Below the pieces are notes generated by a model. That model was not told where the DNA came from. It did not search any database and saw only the letters and a list, made by a program, of their open reading frames with translations. The position numbers and the translations under genes were made by a program. 64,000 nt of DNA from Planococcus halotolerans. GTDB taxonomy: Bacteria > Bacillota > Bacilli > Bacillales_A > Planococcaceae. Where the stretch lies: the NCBI RefSeq assembly GCF_003289955.1, contig NZ_QLZR01000003.1:356214-420213 (forward strand), read 5' to 3'. The number at the start of each line of letters is the position of its first letter. Positions within the stretch are counted from its first letter, which is position 1. Of this stretch, positions 41,834-50,281 are shown piece after piece.

Positions 41834-42694
41834 ATGCGTACGAAAGATTTTGCTTACTGGTTGTTCCTGGCCCCGGTCTTAATTGCTTTGACCCTTGTGG
41901 TGGTCGTACCGATGCTGCTTGGCGTTTACTATTCCTTTACAAGCTGGAACGGTATCACAACAGGTGAATATGTCGGCTTCCAAAATTATATCAATCTTTT
42001 GAAAGATGAAAGATTCCTTGATTCTTTATGGTTTACGACAAAATTCTCTGTAGTTTCAGTAATCCTCATTAATTTTATTGGTTTGTCATTGGCGCTGATC
42101 GTGACATCGCGCATTAAATCCAGTAATCTTCTCCGGACGACTTTCTTCATGCCGAACCTGATCGGCGGTTTGATCCTGGGATTCATCTGGCAATTTATCT
42201 TTATCAAAGTATTTGCGAGTGTCGGAGAAATGGTTGGCATGGAAAGCTTGCAGGTGTGGCTGTCCACGACAGAAACAGGTTTCTGGGGGCTAGTCATTTT
42301 AATGAGCTGGCAAATGGCCGGTTATATCATGGTAATTTACATAGCTTATTTACAGGGATTGCCAAAAGAACTGCTCGAAGCTTCTGAAATTGACGGAGCA
42401 TCATCATTCCAGCGTTTCCGCTATATCGTCTTTCCATTGGTTGCGCCGGCATTTACTGTCAGCATGTTCCTGACTTTGTCGAATACATTCAAACTATATG
42501 ACCAAAACCTGTCTTTGACAGGAGGCGGACCCTATAATTCGACTGAGATGGTGGCCATGGAAATATTCAATACAGCGTTTGTGCAGAATACATTCGCATA
42601 TGCGCAGGCAAAAGCGATCATTTTCTTTGTGATTGTTGCAATTGTCGCGTTATTTCAGGTTTATTGGAATAAACGCCGGGAGGTTGAAATGTAA
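41834..42694 (+). CDS. Sugar ABC permease 1 (MalF-like)
   Basis: 286 aa, about six transmembrane segments, with the EAA loop LLEASEIDGASSFQRFRYIVFP near residues 185-205 that contacts the ATPase. GAAAGGAAGGG precedes ATG 41834. The stop codon TAA shares one base with the ATG of the next permease, so the two are translationally coupled. Confidence 0.93.
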   Translation: MRTKDFAYWLFLAPVLIALTLVVVVPMLLGVYYSFTSWNGITTGEYVGFQNYINLLKDERFLDSLWFTTKFSVVSVILINFIGLSLALIVTSRIKSSNLLRTTFFMPNLIGGLILGFIWQFIFIKVFASVGEMVGMESLQVWLSTTETGFWGLVILMSWQMAGYIMVIYIAYLQGLPKELLEASEIDGASSFQRFRYIVFPLVAPAFTVSMFLTLSNTFKLYDQNLSLTGGGPYNSTEMVAMEIFNTAFVQNTFAYAQAKAIIFFVIVAIVALFQVYWNKRREVEM

Positions 42695-43509
42695 TGAGAA
42701 AAAAGAAGAATTGGAAATTGGAGATTCTCGGGATCCTTCTCGGCATTTTATGGCTATTGCCCTTTTACCTGATGTTCGTCAACTCGTTCAAAACGAAAAA
42801 AGAGATATTCACGGATGTGACAAGTCCTCCGGAGCAATGGAGTTTTGACAATTACATCACGGCTTTTCATGAACTCGATTTTCTGCAGACCCTATTCAAT
42901 TCATTGCTCATCACCGTCTCAAGTGTCCTGCTGATTATTATCTCTTCAGCGATGGCGGCATACGCGCTGTCCCGTGCGAAAAGCCGGATTAGCACTATCC
43001 TGTTCTTCGTGTTTGTAGCGGCAATGCTGATTCCATTTCAATCGGTCATGATTCCGCTTGTTACAGTATTCGGCCAATTTGAAATGCTGAATCGCGGCGG
43101 CCTGATTTTCATGTACATCGGATTTGGTGCCAGCCTGTCGATTTTCCTGTATCACGGTGCATTGAACAATATTCCGAAATCATTGGACGAAGCGGCGCGT
43201 ATTGACGGTGCCAACCGCTGGCAGGTTTTCTGGCACATCATTTTCCCGATGCTGAAGCCGATAACCGTAACGGTCGCTATTTTGAACATCATCTGGATTT
43301 GGAACGATTATCTTCTGCCATCCTTGGTTATTAATAAAACCGGAAGCGAAACTATTCCGTTGAAGATGTTTTTCTTCTTCGGGGAATATACGAAACAATG
43401 GCATCTGGCACTTGCAGGGCTAACCCTCGCAATTTTGCCGGTCATCATCTTTTATTTCTTCGCACAGCGGTCGATCATCAAAGGCGTATCGGATGGTGCC
43501 ATAAAGTAA
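42694..43509 (+). CDS. Sugar ABC permease 2 (MalG-like)
   Basis: 271 aa with six transmembrane segments and the EAA loop LDEAARIDGANRWQVFWHIIFP (given in outline). It pairs with the preceding permease and the MsmX-type ATPase for uptake of an alpha-glucoside. It is followed by the LacI regulator after 13 bp. Confidence 0.93.
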   Translation: MRKKKNWKLEILGILLGILWLLPFYLMFVNSFKTKKEIFTDVTSPPEQWSFDNYITAFHELDFLQTLFNSLLITVSSVLLIIISSAMAAYALSRAKSRISTILFFVFVAAMLIPFQSVMIPLVTVFGQFEMLNRGGLIFMYIGFGASLSIFLYHGALNNIPKSLDEAARIDGANRWQVFWHIIFPMLKPITVTVAILNIIWIWNDYLLPSLVINKTGSETIPLKMFFFFGEYTKQWHLALAGLTLAILPVIIFYFFAQRSIIKGVSDGAIK

Positions 43510-43522
43510 AGGGGAGATTAAA

Positions 43523-44542
43523 GTGGCAGTTACGATCAAAGATGTTGCGAAAGCGGCGGCGGTATCACCTGCAACTGTGTCCCGTGTAATCGCAGATAAT
43601 CCGCGAATCAGTGAAGATACAAAACGGAAAGTCCGTGAAACGATGAAACATCTCGGGTATTATCCGAACTTCCAGGCGCGCAATCTGGTTATCCAAAAAA
43701 CCCAGACAATCGGCATCATCATGGCAGATTCGGCGACCCTTGCTTTTCAGAATCCGTTCTTTCCTGAAGTGCTCCGCGGCATCTCGAGCCGCGCTCATGA
43801 AAGCCAGTACGGACTGTATTTGTCGACTGGTGCGACTACCGAAGAAATCTATGAAGAAGTCATTTCCATGACCCAGGGAAAAAGGGTCGATGGCATTATA
43901 CTTTTATACTCCAGAATCGGCGACAAAATCATGGAATACCTATACAATAGCAATATTCCATTTTCAGTCGTTGGCCGCCCGGATGTCCATACCGAATCGA
44001 TTTCCTATGTCGATAATGATAATGTCGGCAATTCGTATGAAGTCGTCAATTACTTGATCGGCCTAGGCCATCAGCGGATTGCTTACGTAGGCGGCGGATT
44101 GGAATATGTGGTGTCATTGGACCGTCTGAAGGGGTATAGAAAAGCAATAGAAAAAGAGGCGATCAGCTACGACCCCGAATTGATCGTCAATCAGTCGATC
44201 AGCACCGGACTGGAAGAGCAGTCAGTCAGAAGATTAATGCAGCTGGACCAGCCACCGACTGCAATCGTTACTCATGACGATTTAATCGCCTATGAACTGA
44301 TCAGTTATCTGCAGGACATGAAAATCGATGTTCCTGGCGATGTTTCAGTATTGAGTTTCAATAACCACTCGCTTTCGGAACATCTGAAACCGCCGCTAAG
44401 CACCGTGGATATTTCAATTTATGAACTTGGTCTTCATGCAGCGGAACTTGTACTTGAAAAAATTAAAGACAGGGAGGCGCCGGTGAGAGAAGTTACGGTT
44501 CCTTCACGGCTGATAGAACGCGGTTCTTGCCGAAGTCTTTGA
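43523..44542 (+). CDS. LacI-family transcriptional regulator (MalR-like)
   Basis: 339 aa. HTH VTIKDVAKAAAVSPATVSRVI at residues 2-22, hinge near 50-60, then a periplasmic-binding-type sugar domain with GIIMADS at the start. Start GTG at 43523 with GGGGAG. It is most likely the local repressor acting on the LacI-type boxes at 40307-40408, released by an alpha-glucoside; boxes 1 and 3 share the same core. Confidence 0.9.
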   Translation: MAVTIKDVAKAAAVSPATVSRVIADNPRISEDTKRKVRETMKHLGYYPNFQARNLVIQKTQTIGIIMADSATLAFQNPFFPEVLRGISSRAHESQYGLYLSTGATTEEIYEEVISMTQGKRVDGIILLYSRIGDKIMEYLYNSNIPFSVVGRPDVHTESISYVDNDNVGNSYEVVNYLIGLGHQRIAYVGGGLEYVVSLDRLKGYRKAIEKEAISYDPELIVNQSISTGLEEQSVRRLMQLDQPPTAIVTHDDLIAYELISYLQDMKIDVPGDVSVLSFNNHSLSEHLKPPLSTVDISIYELGLHAAELVLEKIKDREAPVREVTVPSRLIERGSCRSL

Positions 44543-44554
44543 AAGGAAATGAAC

Positions 44555-46171
44555 ATGAACAAAAAATGGTGGAAAGAAGCAGTTGCATATGAAGTTTATC
44601 CGAGAAGCTTTATGGATTCAAACGGCGACGGCATTGGAGATATTAACGGAGTTACAGCCAAACTCGATTATCTGAAAGAATTAGGTATTGATGTCATCTG
44701 GATCTGTCCGATGTACAAATCGCCGAACGATGACAACGGCTACGATATCAGTGATTACCAGGATATTATGGATGAACTTGGAACGATGGAAGATTTTGAC
44801 CGTCTTCTGGAAGAAATCCATGCACGCGGAATGAAACTGATTATCGATCTGGTCATCAACCACACCAGTGATGAACACCCCTGGTTCAAGGAATCCCGCT
44901 CGTCACTCGATAATCCGAAGCGTGACTGGTATGTATGGCGTGATAAACCGACAAACTGGAAAAGCATTTTCGGGGGACCAGCATGGGAATACGATGAAAA
45001 GACAGGACAATATTATTTGCACATTTTCTCGAAGAAACAGCCGGATTTGAACTGGGAAAACCCGGAAGTACGCAAAGCCTTATATGATATGGTCAATTGG
45101 TGGCTCGACAAAGGCATCGATGGGTTCCGGGTGGACGCCATCAGCCACATCAAAAAAGATTTTACTGACTTGCCGCTAGAAGAAGGCAAGCCTTATCTGC
45201 CAGCCTGGGAAAAAATGATGAATGTCGATGGCATCCAGCCGCTTCTCGCGGAACTTCGTGATGAAACTTTCGCCAAATACGATATCATGACGGTTGGCGA
45301 AGCGAATGGCGTATCCGCTGAAGACATCGAAGAATGGATCAGTGAGGAAAACGGCAAATTCAATATGGTCTTTCAATTTGAAGATTTAGGCCTTTGGGAT
45401 GACGAAGTGCGAAAAGGCGTCAATGTGCCGGAATTGAAAAAAGTTTTAACCCGCTGGCAAAATGGCGTCGAAGGGATTGGCTGGAACGCCTTATTCATTG
45501 AAAATCATGACAGACCACGTGCAGTTTCAACTTGGGGCAATGACAGCATCTACTGGCGTGAAAGCGCCACATCGATGGCGTGTATGTATTTCTTTATGCA
45601 AGGTACTCCTTTCATCTATCAGGGGCAAGAAATCGGTATGACGAATGCGCCGTTCGAAAAAATCGAACAATACGATGATGTCCAGACGCATAATCTGTAT
45701 TTCTATAATCTGGCGGAAGGCATGGAACACGATGCGGTTATGACGCTGATCAAAGCGACAAGCCGTGATCACTCACGGACTCCGATGCAATGGGACAGCA
45801 GTCCAAACGCTGGATTCTCCACGAACCAACCTTGGATCTATACAAATCCGAACTACGAGTGGCTGAATGTTGAAGCGCAAAAACACAATCCCCATTCTGT
45901 GCTTTCCTTCTACAAGCAAATGATCGCACTTCGCAAACAGATGAATGTGCTCGTTTACGGTAAATATGAATTGAAGGAACTTGGTTTCGAAGACGTTTAC
46001 GCCTACACGCGCGAAGACGAAGACTCGAAGGTATTGGTTGTTTCAAATCTGGGGCCGAACCGGTACCGTTGGAATGAACCTGAAAACAGCGGTCTGCTGC
46101 TGTCGAATTACGAATCCGTTGATCCGGCAGAAATTCGCCCGTACGAAGCGAGAGTTTACCAAATTAAATAA
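44555..46171 (+). CDS. GH13 alpha-glucosidase (DAIS type)
   Basis: 538-aa cytosolic glycosidase with catalytic Asp194 (GFRVDAIS), Glu249 (TVGEANG) and Asp319 (ENHDRPR), and the Ca-loop DSNGDGIGD. The residue after the nucleophile is Ala, not Val, which in this family points to alpha-1,4 (maltose-type) rather than alpha-1,6 specificity. It therefore complements the DVIN enzyme at 36.7 kb. The frame opens with ATG at 44549, but AAAGGA is better placed for ATG at 44555. Last gene of the cluster; terminator follows. Confidence 0.88.
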   Translation: MNKKWWKEAVAYEVYPRSFMDSNGDGIGDINGVTAKLDYLKELGIDVIWICPMYKSPNDDNGYDISDYQDIMDELGTMEDFDRLLEEIHARGMKLIIDLVINHTSDEHPWFKESRSSLDNPKRDWYVWRDKPTNWKSIFGGPAWEYDEKTGQYYLHIFSKKQPDLNWENPEVRKALYDMVNWWLDKGIDGFRVDAISHIKKDFTDLPLEEGKPYLPAWEKMMNVDGIQPLLAELRDETFAKYDIMTVGEANGVSAEDIEEWISEENGKFNMVFQFEDLGLWDDEVRKGVNVPELKKVLTRWQNGVEGIGWNALFIENHDRPRAVSTWGNDSIYWRESATSMACMYFFMQGTPFIYQGQEIGMTNAPFEKIEQYDDVQTHNLYFYNLAEGMEHDAVMTLIKATSRDHSRTPMQWDSSPNAGFSTNQPWIYTNPNYEWLNVEAQKHNPHSVLSFYKQMIALRKQMNVLVYGKYELKELGFEDVYAYTREDEDSKVLVVSNLGPNRYRWNEPENSGLLLSNYESVDPAEIRPYEARVYQIK

Positions 46172-46179
46172 GCGAACAG

Positions 46180-46212
46180 AAAAGGGCGGACCCGAATAGG
46201 TCTGCCCTTTTT
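46180..46212 (+). terminator. Terminator of the alpha-glucoside cluster
   Basis: AAAAGGGCgGACC CGAATA GGTCTGCCCTTTTT. Confidence 0.85.
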
Positions 46213-46240
46213 GGATTGTCGAGAAAGAAAAAGTTAAAAA

Positions 46241-46405
46241 CGATATTGCGCAAAACAGCTTCGCTTTCCTGGGGGCTTGCACTGAGCTAACTCGGACTCG
46301 GTCCCCTTCGCCCGAGTGGATCTCAGCACTTCGCTCGAATCACAGTTGGAAAGCCAACTGTGATTCTGATCCCCTGGGAGTCTTCGCTGTTTTGCTCCAT
46401 ATCTC
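46241..46405. repeat. Dispersed palindromic repeat, copy 2
   Basis: 165 bp, bounded by CGCAAAACAGC and GCTGTTTTGC, aligning with the reverse complement of 10489-10614. It carries an extra 30-bp perfect hairpin (46337-46366, arms GAATCACAGTTGG) missing from copy 1. No open frame. Confidence 0.8.
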
Positions 46406-46484
46406 GGATTGCTTTCTATAAGGGATATCCTTTTATGATTGTTCTAACTATAGAAGTAGGCACCGTAGTTCTAAACATACTTAG

Positions 46485-46606
46485 AATGGAGCAGTAGGCG
46501 GTGACTCCTGCGGGAACCAGAGCGAGTCCTGAGACCCCGCAGGGAGCGGAGCGACTGAGGAGGCTTAGGCCGCTCCCCGCGGAAAGCTTCCGCCTAGAGC
46601 GGAATG
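46485..46606. repeat. Bacillales GC-rich dispersed repeat
   Basis: About 120 bp with the familiar segments GTAGGCGGTGACTCCTGCGGGA, GAGACCCCGCAGG (given in part) and GCGGAAAGC...CGCCTAGAGCGGAA. It folds into GC-rich hairpins. Such elements are scattered through many Bacillaceae/Planococcaceae genomes without assigned function. Together with copy 2 of the palindromic repeat it fills the gap between the GH13 gene and pgi. Confidence 0.65.
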
Positions 46607-46649
46607 ATTAAAGAAGCAGATACTTACTCAACCGCCTTTTTTTCTGAAA

Positions 46650-47930
46650 TTAATACCCCGGCTTCTCCAATAATTTAAAGATGTTGTTTTTATAATCCTC
46701 AACACCCGGCTGGTCGAATGGGTTGATATCCAGCAAGTACGCGCTGTATGCGCAGGAAATCATATAGAAATAAAACAGATGGCCCAGATGGAATTCGTCC
46801 ATCTTCTCGATTGTCAGGCTCATTTGCGGAACACCGCCGTCCAAATGCGCGGAGGAAGTTCCTTTATAGGCGACATGGTTAAATTCCTGCAGGCTGATGC
46901 CGGCGAGGTAATTCAATTCGTCTCCATCATTTTCCGCTTCGAATACAGTCAGATCTTCGTTGCTTTCCTTAATCAGCAGGAAACTTTCAAAAAGATTGCG
47001 GATGCCGTCCTGGATGTACTGACCCATTGAATGGAGGTCAGTAGTGAATGATACAGAAGCAGGGAAAATGCCTTTGCCTTCTTTCCCTTCACTTTCGCCG
47101 AATAATTGCTTCCACCATTCCTGGACATAAGCCAATTTTGGTTCAAACGTTGCCATCACTTCAGTTGTATAGCCTTCTGTATACAGATAATGGCGGGCAG
47201 CGGCATAGCGGATTGCTGTGTTGGTTTCAGGATCGAATGCCTGATAAGCCTCTTCGGCATCTTTTGCTCCGGCCATCAGCTGCGACACCGAAAATCCGGC
47301 AGCGGCAATCGGCAATAGGCCGACAGCAGTGAATACCGAGTAACGTCCGCCGACATCTTCAGGTACAACAAAGCGTTCGTAGCCATTTTCAATCGCCAGG
47401 TTCACCAGTGCGCCTTTCTCGGCATCAGTCGTTACGATGATTCTTTCAGCAGCTGCATCGCCGTAACGGTCTTCCATATATTTTTTCAGGAAGCGGAAAG
47501 CGAGGGCTGGCTCTGTCGTTTTCCCCGATTTTGAAATGACATTGACCATCACTTCCTTGCCGTCGAGGTGGGTAAGCAGCTGTTTCAAATATTCGCCGCT
47601 GACCTGATGTCCGGCAAACAGCACTTCGGTTTTTTTACCGCCTTTACTGAAATAAGGGGACAGTGCAGTTAATGCGGCTTTGGCACCCAGATAGGATCCG
47701 CCGATTCCGATTACGACCAAAACTTCCGCTTTTTCCTGAATCACATCAGCGGTTTTTTGGATACGCTCCATAAATTCAGGCTGAACGGTGCTCGGCCAAT
47801 CAAGCCATCCAAGAAAATCGGAACCTCTTCCTTCTTTATTGTATAAATTGTCGTGAATCTCTTTTAACGCCGCTTTTTTTTCATCCGTCAAAACAGTTTC
47901 GAAGGACCCTGAATATGTAAGCTCAATCAT
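46650..47930 (-). CDS. pgi: Glucose-6-phosphate isomerase
   Basis: 426 aa, slightly shorter than the ~450-aa Bacillus enzymes because the N-terminal helix is reduced. Diagnostic blocks are GSDFLGW, VIGIGGSYLGAKAAL, NVISKSGKTTEPALAFR, DVGGRYSVFTAVGLLP and a C-terminal QPGVEDYKNN. It converts glucose-6-P to fructose-6-P, directly downstream of the glucokinase reaction of the preceding cluster though on the opposite strand. RBS AAAGGGAG precedes ATG 47930. Confidence 0.95.
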   Translation of the reverse strand: MIELTYSGSFETVLTDEKKAALKEIHDNLYNKEGRGSDFLGWLDWPSTVQPEFMERIQKTADVIQEKAEVLVVIGIGGSYLGAKAALTALSPYFSKGGKKTEVLFAGHQVSGEYLKQLLTHLDGKEVMVNVISKSGKTTEPALAFRFLKKYMEDRYGDAAAERIIVTTDAEKGALVNLAIENGYERFVVPEDVGGRYSVFTAVGLLPIAAAGFSVSQLMAGAKDAEEAYQAFDPETNTAIRYAAARHYLYTEGYTTEVMATFEPKLAYVQEWWKQLFGESEGKEGKGIFPASVSFTTDLHSMGQYIQDGIRNLFESFLLIKESNEDLTVFEAENDGDELNYLAGISLQEFNHVAYKGTSSAHLDGGVPQMSLTIEKMDEFHLGHLFYFYMISCAYSAYLLDINPFDQPGVEDYKNNIFKLLEKPGY

Positions 47931-48075
47931 GCGAAAACTCCCTTTCCTTTTTCTCTCAAGTTTACCATATTCACAGCCTCAACACCTTATTGTATATGCG
48001 ATTTACGGAAGTCTTTCGTTTCAACGGGAACCCATAATCTGGTAAGCTGTAAATTAAGAAAGTGAGGGGAACGAA

Positions 48076-50088
48076 ATGAAAAAAACAATTATAGGAATAT
48101 TTATTTTGGCAATGGCATTTTTTCTTTCAGGCTGCCAGGAACAAGTTACTCCTGAAGACAGATTGGCGGAATACATAGACCACTGGAACAACCTCGAATT
48201 TGAAGAGATGTACGGGCAATATTTGAATGAAGGAACGAAAGCAGCTTACGGAACGGATGAATTCGTTGACCGCCAGCTGAAACTTCATGAAGACCTTGGC
48301 ATAGAAAACCTTGAAGTGACTTTTACGGAAGCTTCGGAAGATACTGAATGGGAAGAAGAGCAGCCGGCTGATTTTCCGGTGCAGGTGACAATGGATACAC
48401 TCGCGGGTCCGGTGGAATTTGAAGAAAATATGACACTTCTATATGAAGAAACAGAAGAAGCCGGAAACTGGTTTGTCGAGTGGACACCTTCTTTCATTTT
48501 CCCGCAGCTTGAATCCGGTGATCCGGTGCGCATCAACAGGCAGTCTGCAGCGAGAGGGGAATTGTATGACCGCAACGATCAGCCGCTCGCCGTCAATGGC
48601 ACCGGCAGGTCAATCGGAGTTGTGCCGGAAAAATTTACGAATGACGCGGATAAAGAACAACTTGCCGAATTGCTCGGCATGTCTGTGGACGAAATCAATC
48701 AGCAATTGAACCAGGATTGGGTGCAGAATAACCTGAGCCAATTCGTGCCTTTCAGCAAAACTTCGAATGACAACACGGAATTGCTCGAACAGGTATTGGA
48801 AATTCCGGGCACAATGCATCAGGAAACCGCTATGCGTGAATATCCTTATGGTGAAGCCTTATCACATTTGATCGGTTACATCGGCCCGGTTACGGCTGAA
48901 CAGCTGACCGAATTGCAGGAACAGGGCTATACGGAAAATGATATGATCGGCCGCCAAGGGCTTGAACGCCAATTGGAAGAACAGCTGCGCGGTGAAGACG
49001 GTACGCGTATCTATATCGATAAAGAACAGGAACAGATCACCGTGGCAGAAAAACAGGCTGTAAACGGTGAAAAAATCCAATTGACGATTGATGCTGAATT
49101 GCAGCAGGTTGCTTATGATTCAATGGCTGGTGAAGCAGGAACATCTGCAGCAGTCGATCCCGAAACGGGCGAAACACTGGTGCTGTTAAGCTCTCCGGGC
49201 TTTAATCCGAGCGAATTCACGTTGGGTGTAAGTGGTGAACGCTACGAGGAATTAAAAGAAGATCCTTTGATGCCGCTTTATAACCGCTTTGCACAGAGCT
49301 ATGCACCGGGATCGACCATAAAACCGGTTACGGCGGCAATTGGTCTTGAAGCGGGAACACTCGACCCTTCGGAAGGCTTGACAATAGAGGGAGAAACTTG
49401 GCAAAAAGATGACTGGGACGGCTACAAGGTGACGCGAGTACATCCGGAAGCTCCCAATCCGATTGATTTGAATAAGGCGCTTGTTTATTCGGATAATATC
49501 TATTTTGCGAGACAAGCGTTGGAAATGGGAAGAAGTACGTTAGTGGAAGGGCTGGAAAACTTCGCTTTTGGTGAAGAGATTCCTTATCCGCTGGTGCTGC
49601 AATCCTCACAAATCTCAAATGATGGAACCATCGCTTCTGAAGGGCAGCAGGCGGACACTTCATTCGGGCAGGGGCAGATGCTGGCGAATATTCTTCACTT
49701 GGCATCTGTTTACCAGCCGTTTCTGACGGACGGCGTCATGCATAAACCGACGCTTCTGCTTGAAGAAGAAGATGCGCAAGTCTGGAAGGACGGATTGCTT
49801 TCAGCGGAGAATGCGGAAATTCTTCGTACAGATTTGCGGAACGTGGTAGTTGATGGATTCGCACAAGAGGCAAATCTTGAAAATATTCCACTGGCCGGCA
49901 AAACCGGTACCGCTGAGCTGAAGGCAGCTGGCGAAGAAAGCGGACAGGACAACGGCTTCTTCATCGCCTATGATTCCGCTAATCCCGAATTCATCATCGC
50001 AATGATGGTGGAAGATGTCGGAGATAACGATGGCAGTGCCTATGTAGCAGGTATGGTAGGAGAGACATTCGCACAGTTCTACGAATAA
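48076..50088 (+). CDS. pbpC: Class B penicillin-binding protein, lipoprotein with MecA-type N-terminal domain
   Basis: 670 aa, same length and layout as Bacillus PBP3 (PbpC). Lipobox LSGC with Cys20, an NTF2-like MecA_N domain (about 25-145), a dimerisation domain (about 150-335) and a transpeptidase domain with Ser413-x-x-Lys416 (STIK), Ser472-Asp-Asn474 and Lys609-Thr-Gly-Thr. It cross-links peptidoglycan at the outer membrane surface; PBPs of this subfamily have low beta-lactam affinity. ATG at 48076 follows GTGAGGGG. Monocistronic. Confidence 0.92.
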   Translation: MKKTIIGIFILAMAFFLSGCQEQVTPEDRLAEYIDHWNNLEFEEMYGQYLNEGTKAAYGTDEFVDRQLKLHEDLGIENLEVTFTEASEDTEWEEEQPADFPVQVTMDTLAGPVEFEENMTLLYEETEEAGNWFVEWTPSFIFPQLESGDPVRINRQSAARGELYDRNDQPLAVNGTGRSIGVVPEKFTNDADKEQLAELLGMSVDEINQQLNQDWVQNNLSQFVPFSKTSNDNTELLEQVLEIPGTMHQETAMREYPYGEALSHLIGYIGPVTAEQLTELQEQGYTENDMIGRQGLERQLEEQLRGEDGTRIYIDKEQEQITVAEKQAVNGEKIQLTIDAELQQVAYDSMAGEAGTSAAVDPETGETLVLLSSPGFNPSEFTLGVSGERYEELKEDPLMPLYNRFAQSYAPGSTIKPVTAAIGLEAGTLDPSEGLTIEGETWQKDDWDGYKVTRVHPEAPNPIDLNKALVYSDNIYFARQALEMGRSTLVEGLENFAFGEEIPYPLVLQSSQISNDGTIASEGQQADTSFGQGQMLANILHLASVYQPFLTDGVMHKPTLLLEEEDAQVWKDGLLSAENAEILRTDLRNVVVDGFAQEANLENIPLAGKTGTAELKAAGEESGQDNGFFIAYDSANPEFIIAMMVEDVGDNDGSAYVAGMVGETFAQFYE

Positions 50089-50097
50089 CACAGGAGT

Positions 50098-50128
50098 CGC
50101 CATCTTATTATAAGGTGGCGGTTTTTTT
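50098..50128 (+). terminator. Terminator after the PBP gene
   Basis: CGCCATCTT loop AAGGTGGCG followed by T7. Confidence 0.88.
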
Positions 50129-50281
50129 ATTGTATATAGAAGAGTTTTACTTTATGTTCAAATAATCATCAAAAATGCATCATAAAAGCAGGTTTTTTGT
50201 GGCATTTAGAGAATAATATTTATAGAAGAGAGTTTAAGTCTGCAACTGCCTGAAAAAGTGTTAGGAAAGAAGGGGGAAAGC

